Shown one piece after another: positions 8,463-16,460 of a stretch of DNA of 64,000 nt. The notes beneath the pieces were generated by a model, which saw only the letters and a list, made by a program, of their open reading frames with translations, ran no database searches and had not been told where the DNA came from. This stretch comes from UBA1660 sp964462035 (GTDB lineage: Bacteria; Myxococcota_A; Polyangia; Polyangiales; Houyiibacteriaceae), in assembly GCA_964462035.1 (NCBI GenBank), contig CAYXAP010000001.1:393678-457677 (forward strand). The letters run 5' to 3'. Every line of letters begins with the position of its first letter. The first letter of the stretch is position 1. Made by a program: the position numbers and the translations under genes.

Positions 8463-9091
8463 CGCGAGCGGCCGCTGCCCTCGAGGTACTGCTTCATGGT
8501 CCACGGGACCTTGAGCATCCACTCGTGCAGCGTCGGTCGAAGGGCGCCGCTCACCAATCCGGTCCCCACGTCGGCCATCATGCCGAACGACACCAGCGTC
8601 TTGTCGCCCTCGTCGCCCCAGGGGCGGAGCTTGATGAAGCCCCAGCCCGCGCGGAGGTCACGCGGCTCGTCCTCGGCCAGGCGGAAGATGACCGTCTTCG
8701 CGTCTTCGTCGTACGAGAAGGTCACCGCGTACGTCGCCGAGACGATCCCGTACTCGTGCGTGACCCGCATCGTCCGGGTGTTCTCGGTGTGCCGGACCTG
8801 ACGCATGTGCTCGGTCTGCGGGAGCATCCGCTTGAGGTAGCGCGGTCGGTCTCGCAGCGCGCGCCAGATCTGGTCCGGCGTGAGGTTGACGACCTGGTAG
8901 CTGGTGCCGCCGATCAGGAGCATGCCGCCGCGACGTTCGCTCGTCCGCCGCGCCACCAATCGTCCGCGCTCGAGTCGGCGCATCTCGCTGCCCGTGAGCG
9001 ATCGGCGCAACGCGGCGTCCTGCGCGCCGACCTCGGGGAGAGGTGCGACGACCGCAGCCGTGAGCGCGATCAGGGCAAAGACGAAACGCAT
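8450..9091 (-). CDS. Secreted START/SRPBCC-like protein
   Basis: A 213-residue protein with a clear signal peptide (MRFVFALIALTAAVVAPLPEVGAQ). The mature part looks like the SRPBCC (START/Bet v 1) fold, a beta-alpha-beta grip that binds hydrophobic ligands. It has an N-terminal helix and strand ending in PDQIWRALRDRPRYLKRMLP, central strands (TYAVTFSYDEDAKTVIFRL) and a long C-terminal helix. It has no lipobox and is probably periplasmic. A role in lipid or hydrophobic-ligand handling is an inference from the fold; the assignment rests on pattern rather than a catalytic motif. Confidence 0.6.
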   Translation of the reverse strand: MRFVFALIALTAAVVAPLPEVGAQDAALRRSLTGSEMRRLERGRLVARRTSERRGGMLLIGGTSYQVVNLTPDQIWRALRDRPRYLKRMLPQTEHMRQVRHTENTRTMRVTHEYGIVSATYAVTFSYDEDAKTVIFRLAEDEPRDLRAGWGFIKLRPWGDEGDKTLVSFGMMADVGTGLVSGALRPTLHEWMLKVPWTMKQYLEGSGRSRYDR

Positions 9092-9146
9092 GGAGGAACG
9101 GCGTAGCACCCGCACGGGGATGCGACGACCGCTCGGCGAACAAACT

Positions 9147-10337
9147 TCATTCGTCCCAGCAGTTGGGACACATGTTCGCCTTCCCATCGAAGATGGCGTT
9201 GCACTTCTTGCAGCGTCGCTGGAAAGGAACAGTCGGGTCCCGCTCGCTCCCGGGGCGGTGCTCGGCGTTGATTCCACCCAGCAGCACCTGCACGGCTTCG
9301 ACCTTCTCCTTGCTGGCGCTTCCCTCCGGGATCATCCGGATCTCGATCTCTCGGGTGGGCGTCTCGTCGTCTTCTTCCTCGGCTTGCGCCAGCGGGATGT
9401 CGTCGCCGGGCGGCTCGCTCCCCCCACTGATCACGAGCTCTGGCTCGTCGTCGTCGTCGTCCGCGGCGGGCGGCTCCGACGCACCATCGACGATGAGCAG
9501 CTCGGCGTCGTCGTCGGTCGGGTCACCGGGACGCCGGCGCAGCGTCGGGCTCGGCCAGTCGGTCGGACCGGCCGAGCGACACTCCACCACCACCGCAGCG
9601 ACGTTGTCGCGTGCCTCCGCGGCGTTCGCGATGTCGAGCAGCACCTTCACGGTCGCGTCGGGCCGCAGGTCCTGCCGCAGCGCGTCCGCGATCTGCTCCT
9701 CGTCGAGCATGTCGGTGAGCCCATCGCTGCAGAGCAGGAATCGGTCGCCGGGAACGATCGCGAGCGTCGACACCGACACACGGATCTGCGGACCCATGCC
9801 GAGGGCTCGGGTGATCACCCGGCTCGGCAGCTGGATCGCGCGCTCGTCGCTGATGTTCGGCGCCAGCTCGAGCACGTCGTTGGCCAGCGAGTGATCCTGC
9901 GTGAGCAGCTCGAGCTGCCCTGCCCGGAGCCGATAGCAGCGGCTGTCGCCGACGTGCGCGAGGTGCACGATGCCGACGGTCCGGTCGACGGTGATGGCCA
10001 CCACCGTGGTGCCCATCCCCTGATAGCGATCGGCCGTGCGCGCCATCTCGATGATCTCGGAGTTGGCGTGGTGAATCGCCTGGGAGAGCCGTCGGGCACC
10101 CCTGGGCAGGCCGATGACGTCGAAGCCCGTCGCGTCGTCCTGCGACTCCTCGAAGAAGTGGGCGAGCGACGACATCGCGAGCGTGCTCGCCATGTTGCCG
10201 GCGTTCTCGCCTCCGGCACCGTCAGCGACCGCGAAGAGATCGAGCTCGCGGCGGATCAACACCGCGTCTTCGTTGTGCTCTCGGCGGCCGATGTGGGTGT
10301 CGCCAGCGGCGACGACGCGAACGAGCGGCTCATCCAT
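9147..10337 (-). CDS. PP2C-family Ser/Thr phosphatase with C-terminal zinc ribbon
   Basis: A 396-residue protein. The PP2C motifs run in order: GDTHIGRREHNEDAV (motif 1), LFAVADGAGG (metal-binding Asp), VHLAHVGDSRCYRL, FLLCSDGLTDML and ARDNVAAVVVEC. This predicts a Mg/Mn-dependent phosphatase that reverses Ser/Thr phosphorylation, fitting the many kinases nearby. After an acidic, low-complexity linker (DDDDDEPELVISGG), the last 25 residues form a zinc ribbon with two CxxC pairs (CKKCNAIF and CPNCWDE), a less common addition that may recruit targets. The ATG at 10337 is preferred over one at 10358. The divergent neighbour is the PAS-like gene. Confidence 0.88.
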   Translation of the reverse strand: MDEPLVRVVAAGDTHIGRREHNEDAVLIRRELDLFAVADGAGGENAGNMASTLAMSSLAHFFEESQDDATGFDVIGLPRGARRLSQAIHHANSEIIEMARTADRYQGMGTTVVAITVDRTVGIVHLAHVGDSRCYRLRAGQLELLTQDHSLANDVLELAPNISDERAIQLPSRVITRALGMGPQIRVSVSTLAIVPGDRFLLCSDGLTDMLDEEQIADALRQDLRPDATVKVLLDIANAAEARDNVAAVVVECRSAGPTDWPSPTLRRRPGDPTDDDAELLIVDGASEPPAADDDDDEPELVISGGSEPPGDDIPLAQAEEEDDETPTREIEIRMIPEGSASKEKVEAVQVLLGGINAEHRPGSERDPTVPFQRRCKKCNAIFDGKANMCPNCWDE

Positions 10338-10429
10338 GCGAGCCGCAGGGTACCCCATTCATGGTCCCCCTGGGAGGCCGAATGGCAGCTGGGTGGCCAC
10401 GGAACGGTGTTGACGAGACGCCGGAGAAG

Positions 10430-10972
10430 ATGGTCCATGGAGGTATGGGGAAAGTGGACGGTGGGGCGATTGCGCGTGCGTTCGAGCTCCTCCTCGGCAC
10501 GTCTTGGCCGGACGTCTCGGTGGACGCGGAGCTGGCAGCGTTGGCTGCGGGAGCCAGTGGCGATCTTCGTTCGAGGAGCGAAGCGCTCTTCGCCGCCGTC
10601 CAAGCGAGGTACCCGGGAACGCACCTCTGGGTGAAGGACGAGCACTCGCACTTTCTCGCCGCTTGTCCGCTCATCGTGGCGGCGTCTGGGCTGGACGCGG
10701 ACACACTCTTCAGCGGAATCAACGACCACGACCCGCGGATCGCTTGGTCGCGCCAGGGGCCGCTCTACGTTCGCGACGACTACGAGGTGTTCTCGTCGAA
10801 CACTGCGAAGCTCGACATCGTCGAGCGACAGGACCGTGAGGATGGAGTCGTCTGGCTGAAGACCTCCAAGGCGCCCTTTCGCAACGCCGACGGAAAGACC
10901 GGCGGCACCGTCGGTGCGTTCGAGGTCATCTCGGCCAAGGAAGCGGTCGAGCTCTCCCGCAAGCGTCGCTAG
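10430..10972 (+). CDS. PAS-fold protein of unknown function
   Basis: About 180 residues. Residues about 68-175 match a PAS domain: HLWVKDEHSHFLAACPLIV, then a GINDHDPRIAW loop, YEVFSSNTAKLDIVERQ and VVWLKTSKAPFRNADGKTGGTVGAFEVIS. The pattern is like the stand-alone sensory PAS domains that precede kinases, but here there is no output domain. The start is uncertain: ATG 10430 or 10445, or GTG 10460, each with a nearby purine-rich stretch. It ends 5 bases before the next gene, so the two probably form one transcript. Confidence 0.6.
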   Translation: MVHGGMGKVDGGAIARAFELLLGTSWPDVSVDAELAALAAGASGDLRSRSEALFAAVQARYPGTHLWVKDEHSHFLAACPLIVAASGLDADTLFSGINDHDPRIAWSRQGPLYVRDDYEVFSSNTAKLDIVERQDREDGVVWLKTSKAPFRNADGKTGGTVGAFEVISAKEAVELSRKRR

Positions 10973-10977
10973 CGACG

Positions 10978-11670
10978 ATGTCGCTCTTCCCTCTCACGCA
11001 CGGTGAGCGGCTGACCGATCCCGCGCGAGTGGCGGCTTTCTACCGAGCGCTGGGAGAGCGGCGCGTGTCACTTCGTGGGTGCCACACGACCGATCCCGTA
11101 GAGATCGCGCTGCTGGTCGCGGCGCTCGACCCTGCCCACGACCACACGCTCTCGTTCGCGGCGGGGACGCTGGCGTCGAGTGAGCTCGAGACTCTCGCGC
11201 GCACCGAGGGCTACGGCTATCTCGACCTACGTACGACGACGATGGCGCTGCGAGTGTGGCCTGGGGTGCAGACCTGGGCACACACCCCTCGCGCCAGCGG
11301 ACCTGCGCAGTCCCTGTCGCTGGACGAGGGGCTCGAGCGCTTCCTCGCAGTCACACCCCCAGGCATCGGGATCGTGCGGGGCTTCATCCATGGGGTGGTG
11401 GCGCCGACGAAATCGCCGCTGCTCGCGTTCCTCACCAAGTCGAGGGTGCGGGTCGACGTCGTCCTCGACCTCGACCTCGATTCGGCCGCCGAGCTCTCCC
11501 GCCGTATCCGCCGCCGAGAGCACGACTGGCAGGCAGGCGGCGTGCTGGTGGACTCACCGAGCGGCAAGATCCACGGCTTCTCGAAGTCTCCGAACACCGA
11601 TTCGAAGGCACGGGAGCAGTGGTGCGCTCGCGTCGAGGATGCGCTTCGCGAAGCCCGAGGCGACTCGTGA
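10978..11670 (+). CDS. Unknown protein, second gene of the PAS pair
   Basis: A 230-residue protein I do not recognise. It has no signal peptide or membrane segment. Its sequence alternates helices and strands (LRGCHTTDPVEIALLVAALD, ALRVWPGVQTWAHTP, RVRVDVVLDLDLDSAAELSRRI). It follows the PAS-like gene by 5 bases on the same strand, so it is likely co-transcribed and functionally linked. It ends 2 bases before the convergent zinc-finger membrane gene. Confidence 0.65.
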   Translation: MSLFPLTHGERLTDPARVAAFYRALGERRVSLRGCHTTDPVEIALLVAALDPAHDHTLSFAAGTLASSELETLARTEGYGYLDLRTTTMALRVWPGVQTWAHTPRASGPAQSLSLDEGLERFLAVTPPGIGIVRGFIHGVVAPTKSPLLAFLTKSRVRVDVVLDLDLDSAAELSRRIRRREHDWQAGGVLVDSPSGKIHGFSKSPNTDSKAREQWCARVEDALREARGDS

Positions 11671-11672
11671 GC

Positions 11673-12746
11673 TCAGGCCGTGACCGCAGCCTGAACGTCC
11701 TCCGCTTGCCGTAGCGCCCTCTCGAGCGGGGGGTCGTCGACGAACTCCTGACCTAGCACGATCCAGCCGTCGTCCTGTCGGAAGGACCAGGATGATTCGT
11801 CGTCGCTCGGTTCGTGGAGTGCGTCCCGTGCGGCCTTCGACCGCCGCGCGTCGAGCTCCTCGAAGGGCCCGAGCGTGAGCTGGATGCGCCACTCCCGGCT
11901 CTCTCCGCTGCCGGTCCAGCCCCACGACCCGCTCATCGCGCCGATCTGCACCGACACCGCCGTCCCACCATGGGCGGGGAGGCCATGGTGGATGCCGAGG
12001 GTGACCCGTTCCGAGACACGCTCCGCGAGCGCCGGGAGGAGCTCGAGCGCCAAGGTCACGCCGGGGACGATGGTGCCGGCTTTCGCCAGTCCGACGACGG
12101 AGAGCACGAACGCCATCGCGCCGATGATGCCGAACGTGAGCATCGCTGCGGAGGAGTCCTCGTCGCCGCCGGTGAGCTCCCGCAGCGGCTCGTCGAAGAC
12201 CACTGCGCCGCCCACACAGAGCGCGATCACCACGACCATCATCACCACGGCCGCCACGCGCTGGCCCCAGCCGCGGGTGCGGAGCGACTCGAGATGGGCT
12301 CTCGCCGCGTCGACGTCGCTCGCCGAGGTCAGCGTGCGGAAGTGTACGCGGCCCTCCGCGATTCGATCGGGCCGTCCGCCCTCGGGCGCGTGCTCCGCTC
12401 GGTACCTGGCCCGCGCGTGCCTGCGCACGAGGACCTGGACCACCAGCGTGCACGCGAGCGCGATCGGGATGAGGGGCCCGACCTGCACCGGCGGCGCCAG
12501 CAGGTGCCAGATCAGCGCTCCCGCGAGCCCGAAGCCGAGCACCATCATCGGGGCGCCGAAGTGATGGTCCGGGTCGTAGCCGTCTTCGCAGCGGTCGCAC
12601 ACTCGCGGTCTGGTACCCCGGTGCCGATCGCACGCCGGTCGCTCACAGCGGCGGCAGCGCTCGATCGTCGGCTCGTCGCACTCGAGGCACGGCTCGGCGT
12701 CCGGCGTCCGGCTCGCTGCCTCGCGGAACGTTCCCCCTTCCCCCAT
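11673..12746 (-). CDS. Membrane protein with N-terminal Cys/His zinc-binding module
   Basis: A 357-residue protein. The first 45 residues form a treble-clef or B-box-like zinc module (CLECDEPTIERCRRCERPACDRHRG, then RVCDRCEDG) containing seven Cys and a CDRH. Four hydrophobic segments follow, at roughly 65-85, 90-110, 160-185 and 200-230. The C-terminal third is a soluble domain with a beta-rich section (GTAVSVQIGAMSGSWGW; EWRIQLTLGPFEEL). The ATG at 12746 is chosen because a longer in-frame extension has no protein-like composition. It lies 26 bases downstream of the next minus-strand gene, probably as part of an operon. Function unknown. Confidence 0.6.
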   Translation of the reverse strand: MGEGGTFREAASRTPDAEPCLECDEPTIERCRRCERPACDRHRGTRPRVCDRCEDGYDPDHHFGAPMMVLGFGLAGALIWHLLAPPVQVGPLIPIALACTLVVQVLVRRHARARYRAEHAPEGGRPDRIAEGRVHFRTLTSASDVDAARAHLESLRTRGWGQRVAAVVMMVVVIALCVGGAVVFDEPLRELTGGDEDSSAAMLTFGIIGAMAFVLSVVGLAKAGTIVPGVTLALELLPALAERVSERVTLGIHHGLPAHGGTAVSVQIGAMSGSWGWTGSGESREWRIQLTLGPFEELDARRSKAARDALHEPSDDESSWSFRQDDGWIVLGQEFVDDPPLERALRQAEDVQAAVTA

Positions 12747-12772
12747 CGGCCGAGGGTAGAGCAATCGGAGGC

Positions 12773-13282
12773 TCAGACGCGTGCGGCCGCGCCCTTCCGG
12801 CGGGCCAGCGACTCCACGCGCACGTGGGCGTGGACCAGGTCGTCCGCCGGAAGGTGCGCCGGCCGAATCGCCACACGGCAGTGGGTGACTCCGGGCTCGG
12901 CCTGGCTCTGCAGCACCACGAAGCGACCGCCCGCCGGCTCCAGCAGGGCGCGGTCGTAGGCCATCAGCGCGTGGCAGGCCTTCACGTCGCCGGTGCCGCG
13001 AAGCGGGCAGTGCACGCGGATCTCGCCATAGGCCGTGTCGTCTTCGACGTGAGTGATCGGCATCACCTTCGGGTTGGGCATCAGCCGTTGCCACTCCCGG
13101 CCGAGCGCGGCCGCGCCGCGCTCGTCGGTTCGGGCCCGTCGGTAGCGGCGGACCACGGCGGCGACGCCACCGAGGAAGGAGGCGGTGGGCCGTCGCAGGC
13201 CCAGACGGGCGAGGGAGGCGACGAATGCGAGCGTTCCATCGAAGAGGGCGGCTTCGGTGCGCTGACGGAGTGTGCGAGGCAT
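12773..13282 (-). CDS. Small protein resembling the ATC-hydrolase family
   Basis: A 169-residue protein. An N-terminal amphipathic region precedes a core reading VHCPLRGTGDVKACHALMAYD, then GGRFVVLQSQAEPG and a strand with CRVAIRP. This resembles the L-2-amino-thiazoline-4-carboxylate hydrolase family by its central Cys and GGRF patterns; the match is from memory and tentative. It is transcribed away from the LysR regulator gene across 78 bases, a classic arrangement for a regulator controlling its neighbour. The downstream zinc-finger membrane gene is on the same strand. Confidence 0.5.
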   Translation of the reverse strand: MPRTLRQRTEAALFDGTLAFVASLARLGLRRPTASFLGGVAAVVRRYRRARTDERGAAALGREWQRLMPNPKVMPITHVEDDTAYGEIRVHCPLRGTGDVKACHALMAYDRALLEPAGGRFVVLQSQAEPGVTHCRVAIRPAHLPADDLVHAHVRVESLARRKGAAARV

Positions 13283-13327
13283 GGCTCCATCATGGGTGCC
13301 TCATGGCATCAGTCGAATCGATGTTCG

Positions 13328-13338
13328 TGATACGATCA
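13328..13338. promoter_or_regulatory. Inverted repeat in LysR divergent intergenic region, possible operator
   Basis: A perfect inverted repeat TGAT-ACG-ATCA lies 22 bases before the LysR start, in the 78-base divergent region. LysR-type regulators often bind such short dyads upstream of their own gene. The dyad is short, so this could be chance. Confidence 0.35.
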
Positions 13339-13360
13339 TAAGTGCCGTGGATGTCGCGCC

Positions 13361-14251
13361 ATGAACCTCAGCGCCGTCAATCTGAACCTGATGGTGGCGC
13401 TCGACGCGCTGCTCGACGAACGAAGCGTCACCAAGGCTGCTCGTCGGGTGGGCGTGACTCAGCCGGCGATGAGCTACAGCCTGCGCCAGCTCCGCGAGCT
13501 CTTCGGCGATCCGCTGCTCGAGCGCGGCCTACTCACCCCCCTCGCCGAGTCGCTGCGCGATCGGGTGCGCTCCGGCCTCAGCGAGCTGCAGCACGTGCTC
13601 GACGCACGCGAAGACTTCGAGCCGACGGCCTCGGAGCGCACCTTCCGCATCGCAGCCAGCGACACCTTCCAAGTGGTCGGCCTCCATCGTTTTCTGGCGC
13701 TCGTCGCCTCGCGTGCGCCCGGCGTCGACATCGTCCTTCGCCCACCGGACCACGCCACTCACGACGCGCTCGCGGCTGGATCCATCGACCTGCTCGCCGG
13801 CAGTCACGAGCAGGCATCCCGCGGTCTCTCGTCCACGCCGCTCTACGAGGAACGCTTCGTCTGCATCGTTCGTTCGGGTCACCCCGAGGTCCGTTCCCGC
13901 CTCGGCCTCGCCACCTACTGCCGGCTCCCCCATGCGCTCGTCGCCATCGACGAAGCGCCGGGCTACGTCGACCGCGCACTGGCGCAGCTCGATCGCTCAC
14001 GCCGGGTCGCCCTACGCCTGCCCGACTTCGCCGGCATCGGCCACGTGATCGCCGGCACCGACATGGTCGCGACCGTCCCCGGCCGTCTGGCCGAGCGTCT
14101 CGCCGAGACCTTGCCGCTCCGAGTGCTCACGCCACCGGTCCGCTTCCCGACCTTCCCGGTCTCGCTCTACTGGCACGGCCGCTTCGACGCCGAGCCTGGC
14201 CACCGCTGGCTCCGCGACCAGCTCGTCGAGAGCTCGGCCGCCAGCGGCTGA
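13361..14251 (+). CDS. LysR-family transcriptional regulator
   Basis: A 296-residue protein of usual family length. The N-terminal helix-turn-helix is clear (NLNLMVALDALLDERSVTKAARRVGVTQPAMSYSLRQLRELFGDPLL), in the NodD-like branch that starts with a short LNLM motif. The remaining part is the periplasmic-binding-like effector domain. The divergent small ATC-hydrolase-like gene is the most likely direct target, with the intergenic dyad as candidate site. The stop abuts exactly the stop of the convergent GFA-family gene. Confidence 0.9.
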   Translation: MNLSAVNLNLMVALDALLDERSVTKAARRVGVTQPAMSYSLRQLRELFGDPLLERGLLTPLAESLRDRVRSGLSELQHVLDAREDFEPTASERTFRIAASDTFQVVGLHRFLALVASRAPGVDIVLRPPDHATHDALAAGSIDLLAGSHEQASRGLSSTPLYEERFVCIVRSGHPEVRSRLGLATYCRLPHALVAIDEAPGYVDRALAQLDRSRRVALRLPDFAGIGHVIAGTDMVATVPGRLAERLAETLPLRVLTPPVRFPTFPVSLYWHGRFDAEPGHRWLRDQLVESSAASG

Positions 14252-14644
14252 CTACTGCTGGTTCTGCGGAACCCCGTCGGCGATGTCGTAGTAGTCGCCC
14301 TTGTCGGCCACGAAGATGTGGATCGCCAGCTTGGTCCGAGTCGGCGTGTCGAACGCGCCCATACAGACCCCGATCCAGTCGTGCTTCGCCGTGTCGAGCG
14401 GGTCGAAGAAGAGCGACGACCCACAGGTCCGGCAGAACCCGCGTCGCACCTTCTCCGACGACTGGTACCAGGTCAGCGACTCCACGCCGTGAATCGTCAG
14501 CGCCTCGCGCTTCACGTCACTCCCCGCCAGCACGTGGCCCGAGTGCTTCCGACACTTCGTGCAGTGACAGGCATCCGGCGCAGGGAGCTCACCCTTCACC
14601 TCGAACGCGATCGCGCCACAGAGACAAGACCCTCGATGCTCCAT
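14252..14644 (-). CDS. GFA-family protein (glutathione-dependent formaldehyde-activating enzyme-like)
   Basis: A 130-residue protein with the full set of zinc-binding Cys of the GFA/CENP-V fold: GSCLCGAIAF near the start, CHCTKCRKHSG in the middle and FCRTCGSSLFF later. Length and order match the family. These proteins bind two zinc ions. The founding member condenses formaldehyde with glutathione, but most homologues have no confirmed substrate. It ends immediately beside the LysR gene. Confidence 0.9.
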   Translation of the reverse strand: MEHRGSCLCGAIAFEVKGELPAPDACHCTKCRKHSGHVLAGSDVKREALTIHGVESLTWYQSSEKVRRGFCRTCGSSLFFDPLDTAKHDWIGVCMGAFDTPTRTKLAIHIFVADKGDYYDIADGVPQNQQ

Positions 14645-14985
14645 GCAGCTTCCGTATCATGGGGCTGGCCAATGGCGATCCACCGCCGGGAGGCACCCGC
14701 CGAACCGGAATTTTGTGATCGGGCACTTGTGCCACCGTAGGCACTCAGGATCGGCGTGGATGCCGATTCAGGCGCTTTCGTAAGGTTCGAAGTCGTCGAA
14801 AACTCACTTTCACACTGATACTCGGCGCCCTGCTCAGCCCCGCCGGCGCACGGAGGTCGGCGGTGCAATGGGTTTCGAGGCGCAGCCACCGAGCGACTCG
14901 TTCCGGCGACGGCAGAAGGGGGAGCGAGCGCAGCCCATGGAGTGAGCCGCGAGACACCGAGCGGCCGCGCGCGCAGACTGACCCC
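14645..14985. other. 341-base gene-free stretch with small dyads
   Basis: No convincing open reading frame on either strand. It contains two small hairpins, GGCAC-TT-GTGCC at 14722-14733 and ATCGGC-6-GCCGAT at 14750-14767, and a lower-GC part around 14770-14820. It probably carries the GFA promoter on the left and the promoter of the leucine-rich-repeat gene on the right; I could not place either with confidence. Confidence 0.5.
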
Positions 14986-16014
14986 ATGGACATCGACTCG
15001 CGGGTAGACGAGCTCCTCGCGAGCCGCGACATGGGCGCCGCGACCGAGCGACGGCGGACCGAGCTGCTTCTCTCGATCGCCCGACATCCTCCAGGCGCAT
15101 GGGTCGACCGACTCCGCGCTCACGACCACACGCCCTTCTGGGTGGAGCGCGCCGAGGACGTCACGATCGGCGCCGCGCTCCTTCCTTGCGCCCGGTTCGC
15201 GGTCGATCTCGACGAGGCGGAGGACGAAGCGTTGCGCCGGCTGTCGCGTTCGGACCTGCGACAGGTGGCGTCCCTCTATCTGGAGTCGCGCCAGCTCTCG
15301 GTCGAGCTGGCCACGCGACTCGCCGACGCCGCACCGCCCCTCGAGTTCTTCCGCCTCGATGGGCCGGTCTCCCGTGACGTGATGCTCGCGCTGATGCCGC
15401 TCCTCGTGGAGACCCCCGAGGTCCGTCTCCATGGGGGCGCGATCGACGACGCGATGTTCGTCGAGCTCGCGGGTCGGCTCCGGGCCACCGTCGAGCTCGG
15501 TGTGTACGGCTGCGCGATCGGGGCAGCCGGCGTGGAGGCGCTCGTCTCCAGCGAGGGCGCCATCCGGACCCTCGACCTATCGATGACCGCCGTGGACCAC
15601 GAGGCCGTCGAGATCCTCTGTCGTTCCGCCCTTCCCATCGAGTCGCTCGACCTCGGCGAGAGCGCGTCGGGCGACCGAGGCGCGGCATCGATCGCGCGGG
15701 CAACGTTCGCGTCGTCGCTCCGTTCGCTCTCCCTCGCACACACCGGTCTGACCGATTCGGGGGCCATCGCGATCACCAGCACGGCGCTTCCCTGCCTGAG
15801 GCGACTGAACCTCAGCGGAAACCCCCTCATCGGGGTCCACGGCTTGGAGGCGATCGCGTCCTCGCCGCACGTCGCCGCGATCGAAGACTTCGACCTCTCC
15901 GACAACGGCATCGTGACCCGGGAGCAGGTGCAGATCCTGGCGGATTCGACCGCACTTCACCCGACCGTACGGGACGAGTGGCGCGAGATCCTCGCGTCTC
16001 TGCGGCCCACCTGA
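14986..16014 (+). CDS. Leucine-rich-repeat protein
   Basis: A 342-residue cytoplasmic-looking protein without a signal peptide. From about residue 90 on it has several irregular leucine-rich repeats of the ribonuclease-inhibitor type, for example IRTLDLSMTAVDHEAVEIL, IESLDLGESASGDRGAASI, LRSLSLAHTGLTDSGAIAI and LRRLNLSGNPLIGVHGLEAI. The N-terminal 80 residues are helical and contain RRRTELLLSIARHPPGAWVDRL. Such proteins are typical of large myxobacterial and planctomycete genomes and probably bind proteins; no partner is evident. An upstream in-frame ATG at 14863 is less likely. Confidence 0.7.
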   Translation: MDIDSRVDELLASRDMGAATERRRTELLLSIARHPPGAWVDRLRAHDHTPFWVERAEDVTIGAALLPCARFAVDLDEAEDEALRRLSRSDLRQVASLYLESRQLSVELATRLADAAPPLEFFRLDGPVSRDVMLALMPLLVETPEVRLHGGAIDDAMFVELAGRLRATVELGVYGCAIGAAGVEALVSSEGAIRTLDLSMTAVDHEAVEILCRSALPIESLDLGESASGDRGAASIARATFASSLRSLSLAHTGLTDSGAIAITSTALPCLRRLNLSGNPLIGVHGLEAIASSPHVAAIEDFDLSDNGIVTREQVQILADSTALHPTVRDEWREILASLRPT

Positions 16015-16460
16015 GGTGGAACGAACCCTCGTCCCAGCTCACGAGCCAGCGCGCGCTCGCCGCCAGGCCTCCCGCGACTCTCCGGTCCTCGCTCGAACGC
16101 GCGATGAAGACGAGCCGCACGAATGCCGGAGGTCGGGTAGGTCGGGGACGCTCGTTTTCATCGTTTTCATACGCGCGGAGGTGGGGACAACGTTGTCGTA
16201 CTCCCTATGAAGGACCTGTCGCGAGCAGGCGCGCGCAGTTCACATAGAGTCTGCGAATCGACGCCGAATGTGACCTCGAGGGCGCCGACGGCGATAGAGG
16301 GGGCAATCGCTTCGGCGCCGTCGACGCCGCCTTCCGCTTCGGTGAGCCGAACCGTCCAGAGCGCGGAGCGCATGCCCATGATCGTGCCCCGGGGGTGTTG
16401 CGAACGGCAGCGGGCTTCGATGGCATTGCTCGCTCTAGGCGTGTGGTCTACGAGCTGGAC
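16015..16460. other. 446-base region without a confident gene
   Basis: Holds a tandem CGTTTTCAT pair (16153-16170), a perfect 12-base palindrome GACAACGTTGTC (16186-16197), and a minus-strand open frame at 16167-16379 (about 70 residues starting MGMRSALWTVRLTE) with protein-like composition but no recognised family. The last may be a gene remnant; see the remnant at 17281-17625. Confidence 0.4.
16186..16197. promoter_or_regulatory. Perfect 12-base palindrome, possible operator
   Basis: GACAACGTTGTC, preceded by two direct copies of CGTTTTCAT at 16153-16170. The pairing of a direct repeat and a perfect palindrome in an intergenic region is typical of regulator binding. No adjacent regulator gene identifies it. 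Confidence 0.35.

Noticed and set aside
16167..16379. 70-residue minus-strand frame as an independent gene
   Set aside because: Protein-like composition but no family, no clear ribosome site; kept only as part of the possible remnant.
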